From UBA6669 sp040382075 (GTDB taxonomy: Bacteria > Verrucomicrobiota > Verrucomicrobiia > Opitutales > Opitutaceae): a stretch of 64,000 bases of DNA. The notes beneath the pieces are model-generated. The model saw only the letters and a list, made by a program, of their open reading frames with translations, was not told where the DNA came from and did not search any database. Below, one piece after another: positions 1 to 8,217 of the stretch. Position 1 is the first letter of the stretch. The number at the start of each line of letters is the position of its first letter. The position numbers were made by a program, and so were the translations under genes. Location: NCBI GenBank assembly GCA_040382075.1, contig JBEIGD010000008.1, positions 1 to 64,000 of the forward strand. Direction: 5' to 3'.

Positions 1-1572
1 AGTAGGACTCGGCGTCGGGGAAGGCGTGGGGGTCGGGGTTGGCGTGGGCGTGGGCGTGGGCGTGGGCGTGGGCGTGGGCGTGGGCGTGGGCGTGGGCGCC
101 GGAGGCGTTGAAGCGAACGCTACCGTCTTCGCGGCGACAGTGCTGGTCTGCGTGCCATCGAAGACCTTGAACGTCACGGTGCGGTTGGCGGTGTTGGGGG
201 AGCCGGCGCTATTGTTGTAGGTGACGGCGCGCAGGGCGGCCTCCCACTGGGCCTTGGTCGCGGTCGCCCCGACCGACTCGAGCCGGAGGATGCCGAGGAG
301 GGGGTCGTACGTGCCGGCGATGTTGCCGAAGGTCGTCGCGTTGGTGTTGGCGAACGCCAGCACGTCCTGCGCGGCTTGGAATCCGGTCGTGAGCTGGACC
401 GTCGCGGTCGCGAGCGTAGCGGGCACGGCCGTGAGCGTGAGGGCGGAATCGGCGATCACCGCCCCGCCACCGGCGGTGAACGTCGTCGAGCCGCCGCTCG
501 CGGTCACGCTGGGGGCGGCCGTGCCGGGGGGCGCGAGCACGAACAGGCTGTTCAGGGCGTTGAGCGCGGTGGGGCCGCTGATCGTCGCGCTCGGCGTCGC
601 GCTGGTGTCGTTGGTGGCTTTGGGGAAGGAAAAGACCGCCGGCACCGGCGTGGTGAACAGGTCGCCCTGGTCACCGACGTACAGATGGGTCGCGTCCACG
701 GCGACGAAGAACGCCCCGGGGGTCAGCGAGAAGGAACCTACGGTGCTCGCCGGCGCCACGTCGCCACTGGCGCCCAGCGCATAGGTGGTGACCTCGATGC
801 TCAGGGAATTGAGTACGTAGATCCGAGACGCGTCCACGGCGACGGAGACGGGGACGTTCAGGGCTGTGCTGGCACCGGCGATCTGCCGGACCGGCGCCGC
901 GTTGCCGGTCGCCGCGAGGGCGAAGACCAGCACGTCGTCGCCGAGGCTGTTCGCCACATAGATCGCGGAGCCGTCTACGGCGAGGCCGCTGGGGCGATTG
1001 AGGAGCGTGGCATCGCCCGTGACGGTCCGCGTCGCGGCCAGCGGGCTGATCGCGGTGTTGATGGTCAGGCTGCTGAGGGGGTACACGTTCACGGCTCCGA
1101 GGTCGGGGATGATCCCCGTGCCGTTGTCGAGCAGGTAGAGATTCGTACCGTCGATCGCCAACGCGTTGACGAACCCGAACTCCCCCGCGGCCGGCGCGAG
1201 GTACGTCTTGCTCACCGGCGCCGCATTCCCGGCGGTGGGCAGGTTGAACTTCAGGACGAACGGCGGCTCGACGAACGTATTGAACAGCGCGTAGAGGTGG
1301 TTCGCGTTGGCGACGACCGCCATCGGCATCGTGAAGCCGGTGCTCGGTCCGGCCAGAATCATGTCGGGCAGGACGTCGCCGTCGGCGCCCTGCGCGAAGA
1401 CGGAGACCCCGCCGACCGCGCCGTTCAGGCTCCCGTCGGCGACGTAGATCTGAGCGCGCGCCATCGGCAAACCCAGGGCGACGCAGAGGAAGGCGACCGC
1501 GGTCACGGTGCGCGCGAAGCGGCGAGCGGACCGGTGCACGAAGGACGCAAGAGCAGCGAGGAAAGGAGTCAT
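1..1572 (-). CDS. Secreted beta-propeller/repeat surface protein, partial (C-terminus beyond left edge)
   Basis: The frame is open from an ATG at 1572 to the window edge (524 residues visible). The N-terminus is a signal peptide (basic Arg-rich start, hydrophobic core, ending near LPMARAQ at about residue 38). Residues of about 40-370 are short repeats of the type 'AVDG..IYVAN', as in NHL/YVTN-like beta-propellers. Residues of about 375-490 form one VCBS/cadherin-like beta-repeat (ATVQLTTGFQAAQDVLAF ... AQWEAALRAVTYNN). A Pro-Thr linker then begins and continues to the edge. Layout and wording match the complete protein at 9687-15476, so the two are paralogues. Probably exported to the cell surface or medium; the function is unknown. 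The start is preceded by a CT-rich leader with no Shine-Dalgarno site. Confidence 0.85.
   Translation of the reverse strand, partial: MTPFLAALASFVHRSARRFARTVTAVAFLCVALGLPMARAQIYVADGSLNGAVGGVSVFAQGADGDVLPDMILAGPSTGFTMPMAVVANANHLYALFNTFVEPPFVLKFNLPTAGNAAPVSKTYLAPAAGEFGFVNALAIDGTNLYLLDNGTGIIPDLGAVNVYPLSSLTINTAISPLAATRTVTGDATLLNRPSGLAVDGSAIYVANSLGDDVLVFALAATGNAAPVRQIAGASTALNVPVSVAVDASRIYVLNSLSIEVTTYALGASGDVAPASTVGSFSLTPGAFFVAVDATHLYVGDQGDLFTTPVPAVFSFPKATNDTSATPSATISGPTALNALNSLFVLAPPGTAAPSVTASGGSTTFTAGGGAVIADSALTLTAVPATLATATVQLTTGFQAAQDVLAFANTNATTFGNIAGTYDPLLGILRLESVGATATKAQWEAALRAVTYNNSAGSPNTANRTVTFKVFDGTQTSTVAAKTVAFASTPPAPTPTPTPTPTPTPTPTPTPTPTPTPSPTPSPT
41..98 (-). repeat. Hexanucleotide microsatellite encoding a Pro-Thr linker
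   Basis: Nine perfect tandem copies of GGCGTG (41-94) followed by GGCG. Read on the minus strand in the frame of the 1-1572 gene they encode alternating Pro and Thr. The unit is a multiple of three, so copy-number change would alter linker length without a frameshift. Confidence 0.95.
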
Positions 1573-1920
1573 GGCGGCGAAGGAGAAGAGGGGCTGATCG
1601 GACACGCGGAGAGTCCGGCGAATGCGCAGGAGTGCGCGGTTATCGCACGTGGGTCAAACCCGCTGTGACGAGCGCAGGCCGATTTGTGACGAGCGCAACT
1701 GGGCCGAGCGCGATGGATACGACCGTGGAGGTGCAAGCCCCGTGGATACGCCGCGAAGAATCCGGGCTGGAACGCGCGCCGATTCCCTGCCAACAAAAGA
1801 TTCGGCGATGGACCCTACGCTGATGCCCGCCGGCGGGACGCCCCGGCCTCCGCGTTCCCCGGATTTACAACTCAGCTCATTTGCGTTGGTTGCCTGCCAA
1901 AAAGCTTCACTTTCGATCCA
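1573..1920. other. Divergent intergenic region with a phased direct repeat
   Basis: These 348 bases separate the minus-strand surface protein from the plus-strand propeller gene. No credible ORF is seen. The main structure is the 13-base direct repeat at 1664-1697. Promoters for both flanking genes should lie here, but I could not identify convincing -35/-10 pairs. Confidence 0.6.
1664..1697. promoter_or_regulatory. Two 13-base direct repeats spaced 21 bases apart
   Basis: TGTGACGAGCGCA occurs at 1664-1676 and again, identically, at 1685-1697. A 21-base period is two helical turns, which would place two bound proteins on the same face of the DNA. The position is 92-125 bases upstream of the minus-strand start at 1572 and about 225 bases upstream of the plus-strand start at 1921. 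A regulatory role is inference. Confidence 0.4.
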
Positions 1921-3141
1921 ATGAGCACCCCGACGCCAACCAGCGACATGCCCCCAACTCCCGTCAAAGCACCGCGGTGGAGGGTTTCCCCCGCGAACGG
2001 GCGTTACTACATCAACTCGGTGGCGGTGTCAGCCGACGGCGGACGGGTTCTCGGCGGCACGTTCTACCACCAGTACGGCGCGGACGAAGCGCGGCGCGGC
2101 CCGGCCGCGCCGCCGGCCACCCCGCCCTCGCCTGAAAACGGCACGTTCGGCGTCTACGCCTACGACGCCGTCGGCGCGCCGCTCTGGAAGGACGAATTTG
2201 CGGGCTGGCAGGGCGTGTACTGGGTGGGGATCTCCGCCGACGGCTCGCGGGCCGCGGCGGGCGGGTTCATGTCGGCGACGGCGCCGCAGGGATTCCTGCG
2301 CGCCTACGACGCCACGACCGGGCGGCGGATGCTGAGCTTCGCCACGGCGCAACGGGTGAATCAGGTCGCGCTGTCGGCCGACGGCACGTGGCTGGTCTCC
2401 GCCGCGGAGACCCTACGGCTGTTCCGTCAGACCGGCGCCGGAGCGGATGCGGCGTACGTGGCGGCGGATGACTTCAAGCCCAACCACCTGCAGGGCATCG
2501 TCAGCGTGGCGATTTCGGCGGACGGCAGCACGGTGGTCGGCGCGGATTTCGCGGGGCAGGTTCACCTGTTCAGCAACCAGGCCGGCACGCTCGCGTTGCG
2601 CGCCTCGTGGAGGGTTCCCGGGGGCGCGGCGTCCGATTTCTGCCACATGATCGACCTCGCGGCCGACGGCCGGACCTTCGCGGCGGGCGGGGCGGGCGGG
2701 TGCTTCTACGCCTTCGACGTCGCCCAATTCATCGCCACCGGCCAGCCCACCGCCCGCTTCGCGACCGGCGTCGCGGGCGCGGTCTATGGCGTCGCGATGG
2801 AGGGAAACGGACACCGGTTCGCCGGCGTGGTGAACGACGGCGCGGCCGGGAGGGCGTACATCGTGCTCCTCGCGGGCGGCAGTGCCGGCCCGGCCCGGTC
2901 CTTCGCCCTCGCGCACAACCCCAACAGCATCGTGCTCAACGCCGCGGCTCGCCTCGCGGCCGTGGCCGACGGACACCCCGACGGCACGCCGGGTTGCTTC
3001 TATCTCATTGACCTCTCGAAGGGCGCGGTGCGCTGGACGTGCGCCACCGGCAACATGAGTTGGCCGATCGCAATCGCGACGAACGGCAGTGCGGTGGTCG
3101 GCGGCAGCGACGACTCCCACATCTACTACTTCACCCCGTAG
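1921..3141 (+). CDS. Cytoplasmic WD40/PQQ-like beta-propeller protein
   Basis: A 406-residue protein of repeated blade-like units with the core 'VALSADGTWLVSA', 'VAISADGSTVVGADFAG', 'IDLAADGRTFAAGG' and 'IAIATNGSAVVGGSDDSHIYYF'. This is typical of WD40/YVTN-type propellers, with about seven blades. There is no signal peptide (the N-terminus MSTPTPTSDMPPTP is Pro/Thr-rich), so it is probably cytoplasmic or exported by an unrecognised route. It lies 21 bases before the histidine kinase gene in the same direction, suggesting co-transcription and a possible sensing or scaffold role for that two-component system. No catalytic motif is visible. Confidence 0.75.
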   Translation: MSTPTPTSDMPPTPVKAPRWRVSPANGRYYINSVAVSADGGRVLGGTFYHQYGADEARRGPAAPPATPPSPENGTFGVYAYDAVGAPLWKDEFAGWQGVYWVGISADGSRAAAGGFMSATAPQGFLRAYDATTGRRMLSFATAQRVNQVALSADGTWLVSAAETLRLFRQTGAGADAAYVAADDFKPNHLQGIVSVAISADGSTVVGADFAGQVHLFSNQAGTLALRASWRVPGGAASDFCHMIDLAADGRTFAAGGAGGCFYAFDVAQFIATGQPTARFATGVAGAVYGVAMEGNGHRFAGVVNDGAAGRAYIVLLAGGSAGPARSFALAHNPNSIVLNAAARLAAVADGHPDGTPGCFYLIDLSKGAVRWTCATGNMSWPIAIATNGSAVVGGSDDSHIYYFTP

Positions 3142-3162
3142 TCCGGGCCGTTTCCTCCGTCG

Positions 3163-4770
3163 ATGCGCCTCCCCCGCCCGACCAAGCCGCTCCTGCTCTG
3201 CGCCGCGTACGTGGTACTCCATGCGCTGGTGCACTTCTCGGCGGGCTGGTTCGAGGTGGAACCGGGGATCGCCATCTCGATCTGGTACCCGCCCGGCGGC
3301 CTCGCGCTGGCGCTCCTCGTGCTGCTCGGGCCGCGGTATGCCGGGGTCGTCTTTGCCGCCAACTTCGCCACCGCGTGGGCCTCAAACTCGGCGCACGAGC
3401 TCTGGTCGGCGATCTTCTTTCCCGGACTCCTGACCGTCACGTACACGACGGCCGCATGGCTGGTGCGCCGACTCCTCGGGCCCCGGCTCCTCCCGGGCGG
3501 CCCGCGCGGCACGGCGGTGTTCTGCCTCACGATCGCAGGCGCGCCCTTCGTGGCGGCGCTGATCGGCACCGCGGTGGCGACGGCGGTGAGCGGCCGGCCC
3601 GAGCCGGTCGCGCTGCCGGCGTTTTTCCGCTCGGTCCTCGCGTGGTGGATCGGCGACGCGAGCGGTCTGCTCACCGTCGTGCCCGCCGCGATGGTGCATG
3701 CGGGGGCGTGGCTCGACGGGACGCGGCCGACGCGCTCCACCTCCCTCGTGCCCGCGATCGTGCGCGGGGCCGTGCTGCTCGGAACGCTCGCGCTCGTGCT
3801 GGCGGTGCCGGTGCTCCGCGAGCAGCGCGCGTTCTACCTGTGCTTTCTCCCGCTGGTGTGGATCTGCGTCCACCACGGCCTGCGTGGTGCGACCCTCGCC
3901 ACGCTCGCGGTGATGCTCGTGGGCCTGGTGGGCATGAAGATCGCCGGCACGACGGAGGCCCTCGCGTACATCTTCCTGCTCTTCACCGTCGCCGTGGCGG
4001 GCGTCGGACTGGGCCTCGGCACCGTCGTCTCCCGCCGCGATGAGGCCGAAGCAAGGCTCGCGGCGAGCAACGCCGAACTGGACCGACTGCGCCGGCTGGA
4101 GTTCGACGAGAAAATCGCGGCCCAGCTCGCCGAGGAGAAGGCCCGCCTCGAGGTGCTCCGCTACCAGCTCAACCCCCACTTCCTCTACAACGCGCTCAAC
4201 TCCGTCTACGGTCTCCTGTTCGAGAACGCACGCGCCGCCGGCGACATGGTGCTGCGGCTCGCCGAGTTTTGCCGCGCCACCCTCACCCGCCCCGCGGACA
4301 CGTTCCCCACGCTCGGGGCGGAGGTCGAGGCGCTGCGGGGCTACCTCGACGTGGAGAAGGTGCGCTGGGGCGACAACCTGCTGGTGGAATTTGCGGTGGC
4401 GCCGGAGGTCGAGGCGGTGCGCCTGCCGCCGTTCCTGCTGCTGCCGCTCGTGGAGAACGCGATCAAGTACGGCAGCCGCACGTCACCCGGCGTGCTCCGC
4501 GTGGCGGTGCGCTCACGCCGCGAGGCCGAGGCGCTGGTCATCGAGATCGCCAACACCGGCGAGTGGCTGGATCCCAGCGTGGTCCGCCCGGACTCCACCC
4601 GCATCGGCCTCGAGAACCTGCACCAACGGTTGCAGCGCTACTATCCCGACGCCCACCCCTTCACCGTCGACGCGAGGGAAGGCTGGGTGACCGTCACCGT
4701 GCGGCTCGCACGCGACGCGGTGGAAGCCGGTCCGGCCCTGCGCCCACCGGCGGCCAACCCTCCCCCATGA
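3163..4770 (+). CDS. MASE1-like membrane sensor histidine kinase of the LytS/YehU type
   Basis: A 535-residue kinase. Residues of about 10-290 form eight or so hydrophobic segments resembling the MASE1 integral-membrane sensor domain (WYPPGGLALALL near 41-52). A short coiled region (about 293-333, rich in Glu, Ala and Leu) leads to a His_kinase domain with the LytS-family H-box NPHFLYNALN, putative phospho-acceptor His339. The N-box LLPLVENAIKYG has Asn432, and a HATPase_c domain ends with RIGLENLHQRL. The stop overlaps the start of the response regulator by four bases (ATGA at 4767-4770), so the two are translationally coupled. The ligand is unknown; a linked propeller gene precedes it. Confidence 0.9.
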   Translation: MRLPRPTKPLLLCAAYVVLHALVHFSAGWFEVEPGIAISIWYPPGGLALALLVLLGPRYAGVVFAANFATAWASNSAHELWSAIFFPGLLTVTYTTAAWLVRRLLGPRLLPGGPRGTAVFCLTIAGAPFVAALIGTAVATAVSGRPEPVALPAFFRSVLAWWIGDASGLLTVVPAAMVHAGAWLDGTRPTRSTSLVPAIVRGAVLLGTLALVLAVPVLREQRAFYLCFLPLVWICVHHGLRGATLATLAVMLVGLVGMKIAGTTEALAYIFLLFTVAVAGVGLGLGTVVSRRDEAEARLAASNAELDRLRRLEFDEKIAAQLAEEKARLEVLRYQLNPHFLYNALNSVYGLLFENARAAGDMVLRLAEFCRATLTRPADTFPTLGAEVEALRGYLDVEKVRWGDNLLVEFAVAPEVEAVRLPPFLLLPLVENAIKYGSRTSPGVLRVAVRSRREAEALVIEIANTGEWLDPSVVRPDSTRIGLENLHQRLQRYYPDAHPFTVDAREGWVTVTVRLARDAVEAGPALRPPAANPPP

Positions 4771-5507
4771 ACGCGCTCATCATCGACGACGAAGCTCCGG
4801 CGCGCGCCGCCCTGCGCGGGTTGCTGCGCGCGCACCCCACCGTACGGCTTTGGGGCGAGGCGGATACCTTGGCTGAGGCCGCCAAGCGGCTGACCGGAGG
4901 CGGCTACGACCTCGTGTTCCTCGACGTGCAGCTCCGGGGTGGCACGGGATTCGAACTCGTGCCGCTCGTCCAACCCGGGGCCCGAATCATCTTCGTGACC
5001 GCCTTCGACGCCTATGCGGCGCGGGCGTTCGACGTGAACGCCCTCGACTACCTGCTCAAGCCGGTCCGCCCGGAGCGTCTCGCCGAGGCGCTGCGGCGCG
5101 TCAACGCCGGCCCGGTGCCGCCGGAGCCCAGGGCTCCCCTCCCCGCGCTGGAGCCCAGCGACGTCGTCCATCTCCGGATCGACAACGGGACGACGCGGTT
5201 TGCCGCGCTGGCGGACATCGCGACCGTCGAATCGGACGAAAACTACACCGTCGTGCGTCTGAGCGACGGCTCGCGGCTGATGGTCCGGCGCACGATGAAA
5301 GTCTGGGAGGAGACCCTCCCGGCCTCGCATTTCGTGCGCGTGCACCGCGGGGCCATCGTGAACCTCACACGCCTCCGCCGCGCCGACCGCGAGTCGGAGG
5401 CGACCACGCTGCTCCATCTCGACGGCCTCGACGCCCCGGTGCACGCCAGCTACCGCTACCTCGCCGAACTGCGCACCCGGCTGCTCGCGCTCGGGCGGCA
5501 GCTCTGA
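4767..5507 (+). CDS. LytTR-family response regulator
   Basis: A 246-residue regulator starting at the ATG that overlaps the kinase stop. The receiver domain (about 1-115) has the acidic pair Asp7/Asp8, phospho-acceptor Asp53 in LVFLDVQL, and Lys98 in ALDYLLKPV. The C-terminal LytTR DNA-binding domain (about 140-240) is recognisable from IATVESDENYTVVRLSDGS, LPASHFVRVHRGAIVNL and a basic segment after it. It is the cognate partner of the preceding kinase. Targets are unknown. LytTR proteins bind pairs of short direct repeats about 21 bases apart, and the nearby repeat at 1664-1697 has this geometry, so it is a candidate target (inference). Confidence 0.93.
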   Translation: MNALIIDDEAPARAALRGLLRAHPTVRLWGEADTLAEAAKRLTGGGYDLVFLDVQLRGGTGFELVPLVQPGARIIFVTAFDAYAARAFDVNALDYLLKPVRPERLAEALRRVNAGPVPPEPRAPLPALEPSDVVHLRIDNGTTRFAALADIATVESDENYTVVRLSDGSRLMVRRTMKVWEETLPASHFVRVHRGAIVNLTRLRRADRESEATTLLHLDGLDAPVHASYRYLAELRTRLLALGRQL

Positions 5508-5546
5508 GCGCCATGCGCGCCGGCACCGGCTGACCACCCGGCCCTC

Positions 5547-5566
5547 GCTCCGGCTCGTGCCGGAGC
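5547..5566. terminator. Hairpin between convergent genes
   Basis: A perfect 8-bp stem, GCTCCGGC / GCCGGAGC, with a TCGT loop. It lies 39 bases after the response regulator stop and before the convergent beta-helix gene. There is no T-tract, so it may act as a bidirectional stem-loop terminator or mRNA end-stabiliser. Confidence 0.5.
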
Positions 5567-5678
5567 CGGAACCCGGATCGTCCTGGCGGATTCGAAGACC
5601 ACGCCACGTCGTCTCGGCGGATGCGTGCAGCGCGGGACGCCTCGAAGAACAAACCGGCGTCGAGAGGTACGATGCGGC

Positions 5679-7952
5679 TCAGGGGGCGACCTTCACGAAG
5701 GCCACTGCGTCCGCGATCACCTTGCCATCGGTACCGGAGGTGGAGAGCGTGACCGTGCCTCCCCGCGCGGCGGTGAAGCGGAACGAGCCCACCGGCACGG
5801 AAAAGCCATGCGTGGAGCCCTCGCGCATGTTCCACGTCAACAAGGACTCGCCGTCCGCGTGCGCGATGACCACCGGGACGTTGGAGGCCCGATCGGCCCG
5901 GGACTGATAAAGCAGTGAGATCTCGTAGATGCCGTCCTCGGGAATCGGCAGGGCGTACGCGGCCGACGAAGGTACGGCGGCGGTGCCGATCAGAACGTTG
6001 AACCGGAAGAGCCCCCACATCCCGTTGACGGTCCGGGGGGTCCACGCTCCGGCCGTGCGTACGTGCTTCGCATCCGTGTAGTGAACGACGCTCCCGATCA
6101 GGCGATTCGAGGTCAGGTCGATGCCGTGGGTTGCCGTGCCCTCCGGCCCCAGCTCGGTGACGAACGGCGGCACGATGCGCTCGGTCGACTCGTGATTGCG
6201 CTCGATCACGAGATTCTGGTTCCTCCAGATTGGTTTGATGGCTCCGCCGACGGAATTGTAGATCCAATTGTCGCGCACCGTGGTGTTGCTGGTGTCCCAA
6301 TCGAGGAAGACGCCGTTCGCCAACCGGCGGGTCGGCTTCCCGTCGGGCTTCTGTTCGAAGCCCCAGACATCATAGAGCCAGTTATTCAGGATGAAATTCG
6401 GCGCGTTGAGGTGGCTCATCGTGGCGAAGTGAATGCAGGCACCGTCGATCGTCGTCTGCATGGCGTTGTGGATGTGGTTGTACTCGACGACAGAGCCGCC
6501 CTGATTGCGGAAGGCGAAGACGCCGTTGCGCGAGAGATCGTTGAAGTAATTGTGCGAGATCAGATTCCCCGGAGCCATCGACATCCGGGCCGGCCGGGAG
6601 TCGAGGTGCACCCCGCCGCCGTAGTAGCGGATCTTGCCGCAGTGCTCGACGGTGTTGCGGGTGATCTCGTTCAGGATCGGGGCCACCTTCGCGGCCGCCT
6701 CGCCGGGCGTGTAGACCTTCGTATCGTCCATGTAGGACAGCCGCGCGCCGGTGAGGAGTACCCCGCCGCCGCCGGAGTGGCGGACCGTGTTGCGATCGAA
6801 CCGATTGCCGCGGCTGTCGAGATGCAGCCAGAGCGCGTAGCCGCCGATGTTCTCGAAGTGACAGCGCCGCACCGAGCAATCGAGGGTGTTCTCGAACAGG
6901 ATCGCCGCATCCGTATGCACACGCGGCTCAATATGTCCGAGGGTGAAGTCGGTGTGCCGGAACTCGATGCCTTCGAAGTGCACATTCGTCACATGCGTGC
7001 CCGCGTTCACGTCGCCGCGGGCCGTGACCAGCCGGTCGAGCGCGGCCGCGACGATCTCAAGCGTGTTCGGGTCGACTCCGGGCGGAGGCATGAACGAGAG
7101 ACGGCGCGCCTCCGCATCCAGGAACCACTCGCCGGGTTGGTCGAGTTCCTCCCGTACGCCCTCGATCCAGAACCAGTTCCCCGGAATCACCTTCGCATGG
7201 CGTTCGCTCTCCGCGAAGTCGATGCGCCCCATCTTGGGATCGACCGTCGTGACGGTGTTCCATTGGTTGAAGAACCGCCACTGCGGGACGATGTTGATCT
7301 GGGCGTCGCGGGCCCGACCCCACGCCTCCTTGACCAGCGCGGGCTCGATGAGCGCATGATCGAGGTCTCCGCCCTTCGCGTACAGAAAGGGCTTCGGCGC
7401 ATCGACGTTCGGAAACCGCGCGCGCGTCGCGCGCTTTCCGTCCACGAACAGCTGCCGGAAATTCGATGAGGTCGGGCCGATGCTGCTGAGATCCACCTGC
7501 CAGACGCCCCCTTCCTCACTCCTCCACTGGCCGGGGATCGCGCGACCTGCGCACCAGACCACCCGCGCGCCAGGCGCCGCCCTCCACGTCACCGGGAACG
7601 TGCTGGAACCCGAGTCCTCCGGGCGGAGTTCAAGCGGGAGACCCGACCGGTAGGTGCCGCCGCCGAAAACGATGTCCAGCGGAGCCGTGAGTCCCTGCGC
7701 AATCATCCGCCGCGCGCGGTCGCGCGCTCCCGTCGGCGTGGCCAAAGGCCGTTCGACCGTGCCCTCGTGGGCGTCATCGCCCAGGGGCGAAACATGGAGG
7801 ACTACGACCCGGGCTGCACCGGCCCCGTGGCGGATCGCCGAGTGGTTCCCGGCGCCGATGGAAGCGCCTGCGGGAGGCGCCGGTACCGTTTGCGCGAGCG
7901 CAGGGATGGCGAGGGCGAGCGGGAGCAGGCGGAGCAAGGAGGGGAGGTGCAC
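5679..7952 (-). CDS. Secreted right-handed beta-helix enzyme (GH141-like) with golvesin-like C-terminal domain
   Basis: The frame stays open upstream, but only a start near 7952 (GTG) gives a clean signal peptide (MHLPSLLRLLPLALAIPALAQ) and avoids running through the divergent start at 8218. An ATG at 8039 is the alternative. This gives 757 residues. The N-terminal region has 'VSPLGDDAHEGTVERPLATPTGARDRAR', as in secreted beta-helix proteins, then 'QLFVDGKRATRARFPN', seen in GH141-like beta-helix glycosidases, then many Asn-ladder coils (HNYFNDLSRNGVFAF, NTVEHCGKIRYYGGG). The last 130 residues resemble the golvesin/xanthan-lyase C-terminal beta-sandwich. Likely a polysaccharide-degrading enzyme of unknown substrate; the GH141 assignment is tentative. 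Confidence 0.75.
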   Translation of the reverse strand: MHLPSLLRLLPLALAIPALAQTVPAPPAGASIGAGNHSAIRHGAGAARVVVLHVSPLGDDAHEGTVERPLATPTGARDRARRMIAQGLTAPLDIVFGGGTYRSGLPLELRPEDSGSSTFPVTWRAAPGARVVWCAGRAIPGQWRSEEGGVWQVDLSSIGPTSSNFRQLFVDGKRATRARFPNVDAPKPFLYAKGGDLDHALIEPALVKEAWGRARDAQINIVPQWRFFNQWNTVTTVDPKMGRIDFAESERHAKVIPGNWFWIEGVREELDQPGEWFLDAEARRLSFMPPPGVDPNTLEIVAAALDRLVTARGDVNAGTHVTNVHFEGIEFRHTDFTLGHIEPRVHTDAAILFENTLDCSVRRCHFENIGGYALWLHLDSRGNRFDRNTVRHSGGGGVLLTGARLSYMDDTKVYTPGEAAAKVAPILNEITRNTVEHCGKIRYYGGGVHLDSRPARMSMAPGNLISHNYFNDLSRNGVFAFRNQGGSVVEYNHIHNAMQTTIDGACIHFATMSHLNAPNFILNNWLYDVWGFEQKPDGKPTRRLANGVFLDWDTSNTTVRDNWIYNSVGGAIKPIWRNQNLVIERNHESTERIVPPFVTELGPEGTATHGIDLTSNRLIGSVVHYTDAKHVRTAGAWTPRTVNGMWGLFRFNVLIGTAAVPSSAAYALPIPEDGIYEISLLYQSRADRASNVPVVIAHADGESLLTWNMREGSTHGFSVPVGSFRFTAARGGTVTLSTSGTDGKVIADAVAFVKVAP

Positions 7953-8217
7953 GGGCGAGTGGCGTTGAAGGGTCTCGGTCCGGGGAGTCGGTGGGGCCGC
8001 ACAGAAAAGGGACTGCGACGCCTGATGGCGAGGCCCCATCTCCGGCCGCACGCGCGCTCCTCCCGGAATTTCCTTGGCGGAGACGCCGGTGCGCCCACGC
8101 TGGTGATTCACCCGATCCGCCGTCGCCCCAACGAATCGACGCCCCCGTGCGGTTCGTGGTTTCGAGTCCACGGCTGCAGCCCGTTGCGCCGACGAAACGC
8201 TCCCTCTCTGCGCCCCC

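Noticed and set aside
376..1668. A 430-codon plus-strand open frame across the left-edge gene
   Set aside because: Low-complexity Arg/Gly/Val sequence. The minus strand encodes a signal peptide and propeller repeats with a close paralogue in the window.
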